Below, in pieces: positions 47,701-64,000 of a DNA stretch of 64,000 nt. The notes under the pieces are model-generated. The model was not told the DNA's origin, did no database searches, and saw only the letters and a list, made by a program, of their open reading frames with translations. Numbering within the stretch: position 1 is the first letter of the stretch; every line of letters begins with the position of its first letter. Source of the DNA: Anas platyrhynchos (taxonomy: Eukaryota; Chordata; Aves; Anseriformes; Anatidae); contig NC_092602.1 in the NCBI RefSeq assembly GCF_047663525.1, positions 8,925,501-8,989,500 on the forward strand, written 5' to 3'. The position numbers were made by a program, and so were the translations under genes.

Positions 47701-50700
47701 GTAAGTGGTTTTCGAGCAGAGTCAAGGTGTTGGAGGTAAGATAAGGATAATCCTGCTATTATTCTCATTTCCACCCCATTGCCCATCTCTGAGTCAGTAA
47801 GCTGTTTGTGCAGTCCGTATGCTTGCTGGCAAAAAGATAAGAGCTGAACAGGAGCCTCTCATTGAAAGAAATCACAGGAAATAAAGAAATGAGCATCATA
47901 GCGAAGATTCCAGCAGTGCTTACAGAACAAAGCCAAGCCTGATTGGGTAGAAACAGCTACTCATTCTAGAGTGTTTTATCTGTAACCTGCTCTTCCTTGT
48001 CCGAAAGGGGAAGTATTAAAGGTGTGGGAGGCAGTAAACTAGGATTCTCCAGTATCCTAGATTGTCTAGATGCTCTTGAACTAGGATTTCCCAGAAGTCC
48101 TCTATGTGGAGTTCTCATCCCAATACAAAGGGAGTTAGTTATCAAAAAAGGGTTTTAAATAAAATGCTATTTTTGGTCAATTATTGAGAAAATGTGTGCA
48201 CAGAAGCAGCATTCCAGGGTCCTCTTAAGTTCTGTGCAAGGAAAAAGAGCAGGAGAAAGGAACAGTTTAGAGCTTAATGCCCATTACATTGCAAAAACGG
48301 ATATAAACCTTTTTGTCTTTATAACATAGTCATTTTTGCTAGGTTTAGCTGAATTGCCCTTGTTTCACGGCACACATAGTTTCACTTCAAAACCAGTTGT
48401 CACTGTAGCTAAAATTTTCAGACCAGATATACTTTTATCTGAAAAATAATCATGAGGCTCACTTCAAGCAGCACATACTTGGAGAAGACAATCAAAGAAG
48501 CCACCAAATGCTTATACCTCTCTTGATCTCTTGAAGATCCAGATTCAGTCTTTGTGATATTTTTAGAATGTTTTACCTTGTAGAATGGCTTTGTGCAAGC
48601 AGAGATGTTGATATGTACCTGACAGCTCTGTGGTGTAAGATAATAGAAATCCTAGGCTTCTGTAGCGTGATTGTATCAGCTAAAATACATCTTCTAAAAA
48701 TAGACTAAGGGAACTTGGCTAATAATATAATGCTGACAAGGCCAGATTTCACTCCACTTACAGCTGAGCTCAATTTCAACCAAAGACAGTACAGTAACCC
48801 ACGTGTGGTTGTCTTGTATCCCAGCGATGATTCTTTGGCTGTATGAATAACTTTCTTTGATCCCATTCTTTTAAAAGGTATGACCCACGACACAACAAAT
48901 GGTTCCAGATCCAGTCCCTACAGCAAGAGCATGCTGACCTCAGTGTTTGTGTTGTGGACAACTATATATATGCTGTCGCAGGCCGAGATTACCATGAAGA
49001 CCTGAGGGAAGTGGAGAGGTATGACCCTAAAAGCAACACTTGGGAATATGTGACACCTCTGAAGAAGGAGGTAAGGAGTGCATTAGCCACAGACACTAAA
49101 GTTCCCCAATTCCTGATTTCATCTTTTTAGATGCTTTTCTCCTGTGTAGCTTTCAATTTGCTGATATTCAGATGGGAAGCAGTAGCCTCTGTATACAGAA
49201 TAAACAAATACCAAAAAGAAGAATAACAAAATAGAACTTTCATTTTTAGGTTTAATGTTTATTTTTCCTGCTTTCTGTCTGTTTTTCCCTGCACCTCTTC
49301 TGTATTAATCCTTAAAATAATTTAAAATTGAACACACAACCACTGGGAACAGGAAGTTTCCATTCCTCCTGGGCCAGGTAACCTATGAGTCACAGTAGTA
49401 CAAGCTTCTCATGTACAGCCCTGACAACGTGCTTTGTTCCTGATCAAAAGAAATCATGCCTTAGTAGGAAGGTACCTCGGTGTTTATAGATTACTTCATT
49501 TTTGGATGCAGAACTGAGACTGTGTAACAAGTTCTGGTGACAATAGCTTATGTCATGCACAATCACATCTCAATCAGCTAAAGTGAAACTATTACTCATC
49601 TGAAATATGTGAGCGAACAGCTATCTTTTGTTATCAGTACCATTTATCCTCTTAAAACAGCAATTGCCAGTTGTGACCCCAGGAGCCAGGAAATGATGTA
49701 CTAACATGGGAATGGGGGTTATGAATGGAAAAGTTTGTTCTAAGGTCTAATATAGCTAGTAAAGGCAAGAATTTTCATTTTCAGATTGCAAAAGAGGAAG
49801 ATGAACGCAAACAATATTGGTTAGGGCAGAAAGCTAAGATCCTAAGTAATCTTTCAAAAAACTATACTGATTTCTACTAAACCTTTTAAAAGCTTTGGGG
49901 CAAATGACCAGCACAAAATAATATTTGTAATTTCGTAATGTTTCTCAGTTGAGAATCTCAGGACACCTTAAAAACATAAATATTGCCGCTTTACAAAGGG
50001 GATGCAGAGGCAGAAGACAAACAGCTTGCACGACGTGACAACCAATATATATGTCATTGCTGGGAATACAAAGATCCAATTGAGTACTACTAAGTAGGAT
50101 ATATCGCATTGCTGAAAACATTGATTGTATAGGAATAATCTCCAGTGGAAAGGCTTCCAAGTAGACAAGGAAGAAAAGTAATTGCATGAATAATCTTCTA
50201 ATTAAGGAGCAATAAAGAATGACAACCCACTGCAGTTCTGGAAGTCTTGGAAATTCTAGTGTAATTAATTAAGAAATACACACTTTCAGCATAATCACCT
50301 TGATAGGAATTGTCTGTAAAAAAAACAACAGAAAATCCTTCCAGATGTTAATACCTGCATAAGTCATGAAGAATGTCACTCCCTTAATGTCTACTCCATA
50401 CTTTGAAGCTAGAAGAAATACATAAATGCAGACCTCAACTTCTTGCTTTCCCACGTGGTGATGCAGGTATATGCACATGCTGGAGCAGCACTGGATGGGA
50501 AGATGTATATTACCTGTGGGAGGAGAGGAGAGGACTATTTGAAGGAGCTGCAATGTTATGATCCAAAGACTGACCGCTGGGAAGTTTTAGCAGATGGTCC
50601 AGAGAGACGTGCTTGGCATGGCATGGCTGCACTGCTAGGAAAACTCTATGTCATTGGAGGAAGCAACAATGACTCTGGCTACAGAAGGGACGTTCACCAG

Positions 50701-52155
50701 GTGAGAGCATGTCACACCTATGTCTTTCTTGGAAGAGGCAATTCTTTATGGATGTTTGCACTCTGATGTAATGTCTTCCTCCTACTAAGTACACAAGTAA
50801 AATTGTCTGCCCAGCAATAGCACCAGCTCTCCTCCACTTAACCGCAGAACTTGCAATGATTTATTCACTGCTGTCAGTCTTGAATGCATTGTCCAACACA
50901 CACAGCATTAAAGCTCTAGCACTTAGGATTCCCATCAATTTTAAAACATTTTTGATGAATAACATTCATTGGCATGCATGCACCCCATAAGTAGCACATC
51001 AACTGAATTTCCTTTACCTTGTCTTTCCATGCACATTTTTTTCCAAGTCAAGAATTTTTGAATTGACAATATGAAGTTGCAGGACAGAAGCTGATAAGGA
51101 TATGTTAGAAAGGGCATTGAATGGATTGGATGGCAGTTGTATAATGCGATTAAATATACAGTACCTGATGGGCAGTGATGGCTGGAGAGAATTTTCTTGT
51201 GTCTTATTCCAGCTTCTAGAACTGCTAGAGACATTAAAAGAAAAAAAAAAAAAAAAGTAACTGCTCTTACAATGCCAATGAAGATAGAATTTAATCAAGT
51301 GAGAAGTGCATCTGAGTGATAAAAAGGTGCTTACAAATAATGGAGTTAGCCAAGGAGATACCCAGTGAAGTCTAAAACTTTCCAACATATGGTGCAGAGA
51401 CAGTTTAGCAGATTTGTCGTATTTATATGTTCCAGCAAATTTTTTCCTAATGAAAACAGATGCAGTATGTCTGAGCTTATATTAGCATGTGTCCCCATCT
51501 CTCACTTTTGTATACATTTTTTCAGTGACATACAGCTGTTCCCACAGCAGCAGGGTCAGACGTTGTGATTCAGAGCTATACGGCAGCCACGCACAGCGTT
51601 TTCCACTGAGCATTGTACTTCTACTGCATGGTGATACGCTCCCTCCATTATCAACACCCTGTCAGAAGGCTGATGGTATCACATGGCTACATGAACAGTT
51701 TGCCATACGGCCAGGCTCTGTCACTAAGATACAAGTTCAATTTTGACTAATCTTTTTTTTTCTTTTTCTTTTTACAGGTTGCCTGCTATAGGCCCAGCAC
51801 TGATCAGTGGACAAATGTATGTCCACTTCCTGCGGGGCACGGAGAGCCAGGTATTGCTGTCTTAGACAACAGGATCTACGTCCTGGGAGGCAGATCCCAC
51901 AACAGAGGAATCCGCATGGACTATGTCCACATTTACGATGCAGAGAGAGACTGTTGGGAGGATGGACCGCAGTTGGAGGATGATATTTCTGGGATGGCTG
52001 CCTGTGTCCTCACTTTGCCCAGGGCTATTTTAATGGAAACAGAGAAGTGGTTCTCAGAATGGCATGCAGACCGCATGAAGTATCACCTTGACCTTCCATC
52101 AGAAGTCATGAGCGTATCAGACTGGGAGGAATTTGACAATTCAAGTGAAGATTAG
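44523..52155 (+). CDS. KLHL22: KLHL22, BTB-BACK-kelch CUL3 adaptor (complete coding region)
   Basis: KLHL22 is a substrate adaptor for CUL3 ubiquitin ligase. In mammals it is reported to ubiquitinate PLK1 at kinetochores and to target DEPDC5, linking it to mitosis and mTORC1. Six coding exons join in phase: 44523-44749, 45648-45813, 47017-47735, 48878-49070, 50467-50700 and 51778-52155. They give 1917 nt and 638 residues (human 634). The BTB domain is about residues 49-117, with ILFDVVLVVEEKPIEAHRIL. The BACK domain is about 150-260, with DEENILDVYRLADHYDL. Kelch repeats run from about 300 to 590, with YLIGGDNN, YAVAGRDYH, YITCGRRGEDY, YVIGGSNND and YVLGGRSHNRG. The acidic tail SEVMSVSDWEEFDNSSED is identical to the human end as I recall it. 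The ATG has G at +4, and the acceptor 43 bases upstream implies a spliced 5' UTR. Transcription starts at the island shared with MED15. Confidence 0.96.
45648..45813 (+). CDS. KLHL22: KLHL22 exon 3 (BTB)
   Basis: Residues 76-131: RGMFAGGLREMEQEEVHIHG, then ISYNAMCKILNFIYTSELEL. Acceptor ttttacag, donor gtgagg. Confidence 0.94.
47017..47735 (+). CDS. KLHL22: KLHL22 exon 4 (BACK and first kelch)
   Basis: 719 nt, residues 132-371: IPEVIKFCCDFLMSWVDEEN, through QCVVGFGGMHSTPSIVLSDQ, to NNFVYLIGGDNNVSGFRAES. Donor gtaaga. Confidence 0.96.
48878..49070 (+). CDS. KLHL22: KLHL22 exon 5 (kelch)
   Basis: Residues 371-435: YDPRHNKWFQIQSLQQEHAD, then LSVCVVDNYIYAVAGRDYHE and VERYDPKSNTWEYVTPLKKE. Acceptor ttaaaag, donor gtaagg. 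Confidence 0.94.
50467..50700 (+). CDS. KLHL22: KLHL22 exon 6 (kelch)
   Basis: 78 codons: VYAHAGAALDGKMYITCGRR, then GEDYLKELQCYDPKTDRWEV and LYVIGGSNNDSGYRRDVHQ. Acceptor gatgcag, donor gtgaga. Confidence 0.95.
51778..52155 (+). CDS. KLHL22: KLHL22 exon 7 (last kelch, C-terminal tail)
   Basis: VACYRPSTDQWTNVCPLPAG, then IAVLDNRIYVLGGRSHNRGI, a lineage-variable stretch (METEKWFSEWHADRMKYHL), and the conserved tail. Stop TAG at 52153-52155. Confidence 0.95.
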   Translation, partial: VACYRPSTDQWTNVCPLPAGHGEPGIAVLDNRIYVLGGRSHNRGIRMDYVHIYDAERDCWEDGPQLEDDISGMAACVLTLPRAILMETEKWFSEWHADRMKYHLDLPSEVMSVSDWEEFDNSSED

Positions 52156-52238
52156 AAAATTTTAGTATTTATTTTTTTGCCGATGGATGAGGAAATTAAG
52201 GCTTGGAGAAAACATTTAAAGATTTTATATGTCTTTCT

Positions 52239-52254
52239 TATATATATATATATA
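52239..52254. repeat. (TA)8 tract in KLHL22 3' UTR
   Basis: A short TA dinucleotide run about 85 bases after the stop codon. Confidence 0.8.
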
Positions 52255-52282
52255 AATCCGTATTTAAAAGTTTGAAAACTAA

Positions 52283-52378
52283 GTGTTCTGCACAAAATGC
52301 CATTCACAGTCAATATCTGCTCTTCTGCAAGTGTTTTGCACAAAATGCCACTTACAGTCAGTGTCTGCCCACCTGCTG
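52283..52378 (+). repeat. 48-bp tandem duplication in KLHL22 3' UTR
   Basis: The copies start gtgttctgcacaaaatgcca (52283) and gtgttttgcacaaaatgcca (52331), 48 bases apart. They stay similar through cagtca-atatctgc and cagtca-gtgtctgc. Confidence 0.85.
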
Positions 52379-52586
52379 GAAAGCAGCATTTTTAAAGTAA
52401 ACACAGAACTGCCATTTTCCCCCAGTTAAAGTACAGAAGTTTTTTTCTTTTGAAGGAGAATTCTCTCAACCCCCAGCATGAACAGAAAAAATGGCACAGA
52501 AGGCTCAGCTTGACTAGCTTCTTTCCTTACAGCTTTTAGCTTGAAATAGCTTTTTGATTTTTTTTTATTTTTTTTTCTTTTTTGGT

Positions 52587-52592
52587 AATAAA
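52587..52592 (+). terminator. Candidate KLHL22 poly(A) signal
   Basis: AATAAA after a T-rich stretch, about 430 bases past the stop. A second AATAAA lies at 52914-52919. Confidence 0.55.
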
Positions 52593-52913
52593 ACCTAGCC
52601 AGCTTAACTCAGGAAGGTAAGACCGAGTGTCTCCTTCCTGTGCCAGGTGTCAGACAGCCTGATTGGGTTTTCAGCAAGATTGAACATACAGAAGCAGGAA
52701 CAGTAGCAAGAAAGTCTGAACCTCCATTTCATCTGGGCATGCAGCCATCCTCATAACTGGGTTAGAGTCTGTGAACTGACACCCACTCCTGAACTTCTAT
52801 ACTGCAGGTTCTGTCAACACAGTGGAAAGAAGACTTCTAGAAAAAGCTCTCTGTACAGAATATGGCAATCTCATCATTCAACTGTCAGACACATTTGTTC
52901 ACAAGCATAAATT

Positions 52914-52919
52914 AATAAA
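52914..52919 (+). terminator. Alternative KLHL22 poly(A) signal
   Basis: AATAAA in aattaataaattcttg, followed by a T-rich stretch. It may mark a longer 3' UTR. Confidence 0.4.
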
Positions 52920-52939
52920 TTCTTGTCAGAACTTTTTTC

Positions 52940-55900
52940 TTTTTAACTACTGTCACAGTTTTATTAACCATGACATGGAATCTAAAAGTTGGTGAGTTTA
53001 ATTAGATCCCGTATTACTACATGAATATCAGTGAAGTTAAACCAGCTTGGGAGCTATGCCTTTTTTTTCGTTCTCTTCATTTTCATTCATTTTCTTTGCC
53101 TCTTTATTAAGGCATTTATATACTGTAGAAAAAGATAAAGAGAGCAGAAATCAGTTTTCCTCAGCATAAGAAAATAAGTAATAAGGATATAGTAGAGGTA
53201 TTGAAGATACCACTCATCCAGTGCCCTGTGGGAGCTGAACTAATGACAGGAAAATAACACAGAATCACTACAGCTCAGAAAGATAAGGCATAGAAAAGCC
53301 TTCCTTCAGGAGATCTTAAAATAATTGGCTTCTGACTACCATCTTGCTTGACATTAGTTTAGATGCTATTTAAAGTCCAAACCAGTGTGATACAGTATGG
53401 GATCCTTCTTCTCAGAGGGGTGGGGAATAGTCAGTGCCACCAGAAAATAATGACAATTTTCCAAAAGCTTTTAAATCTTATAGAAATGGAGTTGCAGGAG
53501 AAGGGTGAAACAAAACTGATGACCAGAACAATATGATACTACCCAATTACCATCACATCAGAGAGACACATTGGCCTGCTACTTCAGAGAAATGGAAAAA
53601 TTCCTGTACATTATCATCACATAGGGATATTTGTTTATGGAAACAAAGATGATTTCAAAATGAATTTAGTTGACTCTTCATTAGTAGACGGGGCTTCTGG
53701 AGAAGACTGAGGATTTGCACAGCCTTTTTTTGGGATGGGGGTTGGACTTTTTTTCTCCAGCACTGTCAGTTTTTACCTCAATCTCTGAACCTTTGCCAAT
53801 TGGCAAATAAATCAAAAGACCTGGTAAATGCAGGAAAACCTCATGAGCTTCCTCAGAAAATCCTTTTTGATAACAAACACTGAACTGCACATGCAGTCTG
53901 GAAATACAGACTTTGTTAACACTGCAATATTGGAGTCTGAGGACTCGTATTTTGCCTATAGAGTTATTTTCAATGCATAGGAATTAAATTACCCCTCATA
54001 TATAAGGGCAGACCTCTCTGGCCATTACAAGAGCCACTCTTTCCCGGCTGCAAATGTTGCAGTAGCAATCTCTTTTCCCACAAACTCAACAAGCAATTCA
54101 AGACTTGTAGTGACCCAGGCCATGTTCCAGATCCAGCTGTTGTAGCTAAACCCAGGCACACAGCTCAAGTCTAACTGGGTTGCCTGCAGTGCATTCTACA
54201 TTTTAATTGGCATATCTTGACAGACCAGTGATAATTAATGTTTTTCAAGTCAAAGTGGTTTTTAGCCTATTTCATGATATGAAAAAATGTAATCATTCTA
54301 TCTGGCTTATTTTCCTTTTCCTGTGTATACCACTAGAGGGTATTACTTCCTATTGCAAATAACCAAGCTGGTAGGCTAATTCTTAGATTACATAGGAGAA
54401 CATAAAATATTTGTGACAAACTATTAAGCTAAAGCAATGCCTTGATTTTATTTTTTCTGGATTCTTCCCTATATCACTCCTCTGGTGTTTGAATACAGAT
54501 TTTTAGATAGTCAGGCAATCAGTTTGTCCACTTATCAGTATATTCAATTTTTGATTGCATTATTTATTCAACGTTGCAGTTGGATGCTGTGCAAATCAAA
54601 TCAATATAAAGCTTAGAATGCAGTTATGAGGAAATAACTGCTCCTTAAAGCTGATTATATACCTTACAGAGGAGTGATGCGTTATTTATTTATTTAAAGT
54701 TACTGGTGTGATACATCTACATTACATGAACTTACCCTAAGGGTAGGTATTATGTATTTGGATTTGTTAAAAACAAAGTTTCATTTGCTTTCACCCCCAA
54801 AATTTTATCTGAGCATAATGTGACTATTGAAAGCTACCAGATGCACTATCTTACTTGCATGTATTTTGTTTAGGTAAAAAACAAGGATGTTTAATTTAGG
54901 TCAAACCATCCTAATCATCTAGCAGTAGCTTGCTTTAGTCCAGCATACTTTTTCCAAACCAACACATAGGGTAACAATGGTAAAATTGCTGTGCTTTAAA
55001 ATTGGCAGTTTTATCTAACTCAGCAGATATAAAGAGCTTTGTCCTGCTTGTTTACTGCAGTTACCTTTATAAAGAAATTGCAGGAGAGATTACAGATTCA
55101 TATGCTGAGCTATGATTATTATTGATCTGTTTTCCTATCAAGAATACTGCTTCAAGAACGTAGCCTTCATTAGCCCACATAAACTCTGTGTTATCTCAAG
55201 AAAAACATGCACTTATAGGGAATTTAGCCTAATTCTGTTTCTTGTTTTTTACTGCTCTCCTAGATATGTCAGTCTTGTAACTTACAGTAAGAAGCATTCA
55301 TTTTCCTCAGCAACAGCATAGTACAAGACATTGTAGACAGATGAACAGTGAACTAAGAAAACTAAATTATTTCTGGGATCTAAGAGAGTAGCCAAATAAC
55401 TCTTCCAGAACAGAGTGATCAAAATACGAAAGTTTAAAGTGCTGATACACTAGGAAGTCCAGAAGAATAACAGCAAGGTTTCTTGATGATCTATTTTCCT
55501 ATTTCCTGCCAGCACAGAGGTAAAGCTGTAGAGGCATATTTGCTAGATTTGTAATTAGTGAAATGATATCCTGAAGTTTTTCAGGCGTCCATATTTGTAC
55601 AAATGATTGTAATTGCTTCAGTTTTTGTTTCATAAGTGCTTTCACTACTTATTTCTTCTCCAGCTGTCTACCTCCAATCCAACATATCCTTTCCCACTTC
55701 CTCTTCGTTTAAATTAGTATTGTTAATTTTGCCTTGGAAACATACCCAATACTTGATTAGAAAGAAATAAGGATTCTCATTCTATACCCTTGATGCAAGG
55801 TTACTCCTCCTGACCTGGAGACCAGCCACAGGCACAATTTATTTGGCATTTAGCTCTACTGATGGGGGCAGAAGTTTCTGGCAAAAGGAGAAAGAGGCAG

Positions 55901-57640
55901 CTGGACATGGGGTAACAGGGGCAGGAGCTACTCAAGGGAATATTCTGCCCATGGAGTTTTTATTTCATTAGCAACTGATGCACTTTAAGAGATCCTTACC
56001 TCCTCAGTTGTACTGCAGCAAATATTTGGCTGTTCTCTGAGGGTAGAAGCTGCCAATGCCTAAGACAAAAAACAAACTTATTTATACATAATAAAAACAT
56101 AGAGTGGCGCCATTAAACTGCCCTAAAAATTTCAACATTTCTCCACTCTTCCTAAACACAATGTAGTTGTAGGGATGTAACACGTCTGAGATGATTGTAG
56201 TCTAGGAAGCTTATGCCTTGTCTTATCTGATAACAATTATCTTGAACAAATCAGCTTTTTCTCTTTGTGTAAGTAGAAAATGGGATATTTTACCTAAAAG
56301 ATCTGGCCTAGTTACTGACCAGTTACTGAAACTGAAGGGAGAATTACTCGAAGGATACACACAACCCGCACAAACACAAGTCAGAACAGAAAATTGTGGC
56401 AGTTCCTTCCAAACTGAAAACCTCTCCATGCCTTAGTATCTTCTCTGGATGGGAAAATGGGTATGCTGCCTCTCCAGCTGGGGGTCCCGTCCCGTGCAGT
56501 ACTGCACTGAGACTGTTTTATGATCAAATACTATTTTTTCCTGACACATGTCAACTCTTTTGAGATATTACTATTATCCACATGAAATGGAAGCAAGATT
56601 ACTACATATTTGACTTACTACATGTGATTTTTATTATACTATAACAAAAATTATAATTCAGTAAAATGCAGCAATAGGAATTTTTATTTCCTCTTTATGT
56701 ACTACATATTACTGATCTTGCTGCTCATTTGTGGCTTTTGTAATTATTTTTAAACATTATTTGGCTTGTTAATTCAAGTGCAAGTACTATCTTTTAATCT
56801 CTGTAGTTTGCCATAGCCACAAAGAAAATGAACCAAACCTGTTCAAATGACAGAAAAAAAAATAGCCTTCATAATCTACTGCAGCCTGTCTACCAGTGTT
56901 TAAAACTGACCGTCATTGGCAGACAGAAGTACTTAAACCAGCCGGAATGGATCAAAGGTACAGCTGGTAAGTAAGCTTCCCTAGAAGAACAAATATTTTT
57001 GCATAGATGTGAGTTTTCGGCAGATACTGTTCATCTCTGGGTCTATTGTTTTGCTAATATTGCTCTTACATGATTAAACAGCTGTTGTTTTCCACCCAGG
57101 AGATGGCTATACTTAGCAGCTGGTGAAGCGATACCTGCATATGAATTCAGGGTCTACTTTACGATCCTTTTGTGTTAGTGACATTACGAGATTTTCCTGA
57201 GTTATTTTTTTTCTGAAACAAGAATCTGAACTAGGTGAGTCTTCCATTTTAGATTATCTGAACTCTGCTAAACGTCTGCAGAGGCACAGCCCATATGTTC
57301 CAATCCAAACACCTCAGTTGGCACTGGCTGCCAACGTAGGAAGAAAAACAAAGTGAAAAACATAACCATGCTGTGACTGATCTTTTGGAAAACAACAGCG
57401 TGGGAGAAGGATGGCAATGCTGGAGTTAACTCTGCACAACAGCCTCGCTAGGCAGGTCAAGGTAGTCATCTTAAATCTGTTTCTTCATTTGAAATGTTTA
57501 CTTTCAAACAATGCTTCATTTCACATTGACAGCTTCAAAAGCAAAATGAAAAAAGTGAAATCAAAAGCACAAACCAAGCCACGAGACTGAGCTAAAATCA
57601 CAGCATATGCCAAGGTTTCAAGCACGCCTGGGGACTTAGC
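52940..57640. other. KLHL22-CRKL intergenic region
   Basis: About 4.7 kb of AT-rich DNA between the KLHL22 3' end and the CRKL CpG island. I recognise no gene, RNA or repeat family here. One small splice-like ORF at 56829-56975 is listed separately. Confidence 0.55.
56829..56975 (+). other. Small ORF with splice-like ends, unrecognised
   Basis: A 48-codon ORF begins MNQTCSNDRKKNSLHNLLQP, contains VYQCLKLTVIGRQKYLNQPE, and ends GTAGK. A perfect-looking donor (cagctg|gtaagt) at 56966/56967 and a possible acceptor (ctactgcag) at 56884 flank part of it. It lies about 2.2 kb upstream of CRKL. No homologue is known to me; it could be chance or an upstream non-coding exon. Confidence 0.15.
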
Positions 57641-58567
57641 GCGGTTTATGTTGCCGTGCCCTTACCTATTGCAGCTGGCTGTGCTGCTTACCACCGCCAG
57701 CTTTCCCCAATTTGCGTCAGAGCCTGCAGGCCCCTCTGCCAAGGCTGGCGCTGCTCTGCTGAGGTCAGGGCGCGCCAACCGGCCTCCCTCCCAGCCTCGA
57801 GCAGCTCGTGCATGCTGCAGGCCAAGCTCTTGCCCGGCCGCTGCCCGCGGGCCCTGCTGAGTCCTTTCCGGGGCTTCCTTCCTCTTCAGCGGCTGCGGCA
57901 GCATCTTCCCCTGCTTGTGCCCCAAAGGGCTTTGACCCCGGCTGTCTGGGAACGGCGGTGGAAAGGGGTGAAACTCCCTCTCAGCCTGTAGGAAGTTGTA
58001 TAGATATCTAGATCAGAGGAGATTATCGCGGTGGCCCACTTTGGCCCTTAATAAATAGGCATTAATAAGGCAACACATCCTCAGGGAAGGCGAGCCCTGC
58101 CGACAGCTGCCTGCAGCCAGCACCCCGCAGAGCCGGGAGGGAAGGGAAGCCCCAGGGCAGCCCAAGGCATGGCAGGGGGCAAAGCCCGGGCAGCACCGAA
58201 GAAGGAAGGCCCCAGGAGGACAAGGAGAAGGCAGAGGAGCGCCATTGTCCCCTCAGACACCTTCACCTGAGGGGACCAGGCAGGCATTTGGGGGCGACCT
58301 GCGGCACAGAGCGCCTACAGCGGGCGGGGGAGGCGGGCGGTGCCCCCTCCCTCCCATCTTGCCGCCTTTCACACACACATATTACACATATTCCTCCCCC
58401 ACCACACACACACAGGCAGGGGGGACCCCAGTTATTGCGCCGGGGGCTCTTTTGACCGCCCGCAGCCCGTGAGGAGACCGAGGCGCGGAGCCGCCCACCA
58501 CCTCCAGGGCCGCCTCCCTCAGCGGCGCCGCCCCTCCCCCGCCGCGCTCCCCTCAGGCGGGCGCGAG

Positions 58568-58577
58568 GCGCATGCGC
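58568..58577. promoter_or_regulatory. NRF1 site
   Basis: The exact palindrome GCGCATGCGC. Confidence 0.75.
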
Positions 58578-58597
58578 GGGGCGGTGCGCCCGGCGCC

Positions 58598-58610
58598 GCC
58601 GCCATTTTGG
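58598..58610 (+). promoter_or_regulatory. YY1-type element
   Basis: gccgccattttgg matches the GCCGCCATnTT YY1 consensus that commonly lies at or just after the start site. Confidence 0.65.
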
Positions 58611-58841
58611 TGCTCGGCTCCGTGAGGGGAGGGAACGGGACGGCACCGAGCGCCGGGACACCGAGCCCCCTCCCAGCGCCCTGCTGCCGGCCGGCCGAGC
58701 CTTCCCTCCTTCCCTTCCCTTCTCCCGGCTGCTATCGCAGCCGGCCGGCCGCCTTCGCCGCTTTATCCCTTGCCGGCCGCCGCTGCTCTTCGCCACCCGC
58801 CCGCCCGGGCCCGCCGCAGGCCTGAGGGAGAGGCGGGAAGG

Positions 58842-58865
58842 ATGCCCCGCACGCCCCGCCGCTGA
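58842..58865 (+). CDS. Upstream ORF in the CRKL 5' UTR (7 codons)
   Basis: ATG at 58842 opens MPRTPRR and stops at TGA (58863-58865), 268 bases before the CRKL ATG. The context aggATGc has a purine at -3. It would matter only if transcription starts upstream, as the promoter elements suggest. Translation is not demonstrated. Confidence 0.35.
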   Translation: MPRTPRR

Positions 58866-59007
58866 GGGAGACTCGGGGGCCCTGACCGCCGGCTCCGGCC
58901 GGCCACAGCCCAGCCGCTCCTCGGGGCTTCCTCCTGCCGCATCCCTGCCCTCCTTTCCCCCCCGGGCTTCCTCGCTGCTGGGCCGGGCGCTCGCCTCTTC
59001 CTCCTAG

Positions 59008-64000
<4,993 letters not shown>

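Noticed and set aside
57662..58287. Possible divergent gene on the - strand of the CRKL island
   Set aside because: Short GC-rich ORFs only. No splice-consistent or recognisable product was found.

Overview
This is an ordinary euchromatic vertebrate window, almost certainly from a bird. The genes are intron-rich with GT-AG splicing, promoters sit in sharp CpG islands, and the only clear interspersed repeats are CR1 LINEs, the dominant avian retroelement. No prokaryotic, plasmid, phage or CRISPR-like system is present. The species cannot be fixed from sequence alone.

Layout from left to right. (1) 482-3194, + strand: the last five coding exons of SMPD4 (neutral sphingomyelinase 3), whose 5' part lies outside the window. 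(2) About 3.2-7.5 kb: a tail-to-tail gap with an old CR1. (3) 7972-35382, - strand: complete MED15, the Mediator tail subunit. I reconstructed it as 18 coding exons whose phases all fit, giving 801 residues. (4) 35.1-36.1 kb: a CpG island that is the shared head-to-head promoter of MED15 (-) and KLHL22 (+). It carries a full ZNF143/THAP11-type element, a TCTCGCGAGA box and ETS sites. (5) About 35.6-52.6 kb, + strand: complete KLHL22, with a non-coding first exon and six coding exons (638 residues). (6) 52.6-57.6 kb: intergenic DNA with no confident gene. (7) 57.6-59.5 kb: the CpG-island promoter and first coding exon of CRKL (+), followed by a 3.2-kb intron and the second coding exon (62647-63103). 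The third coding exon lies beyond the window.

The genes act in separate processes: sphingolipid turnover at the nuclear envelope/ER (SMPD4), transcriptional activation (MED15), a CUL3 ubiquitin-ligase adaptor (KLHL22) and tyrosine-kinase signalling (CRKL). MED15, KLHL22 and CRKL are neighbours in the human 22q11.2 region, so the window is an avian counterpart of that block. SMPD4 is attached, and the genes that separate KLHL22 from CRKL in human are absent here.

I found no undescribed biological system. The best second-look items are the architecture of the shared promoter, a NAGNAG acceptor in the last MED15 exon, an unidentified coding-like fragment in an SMPD4 intron, a 48-bp tandem duplication in the KLHL22 3' UTR, a small upstream ORF in CRKL, and the local gene order.
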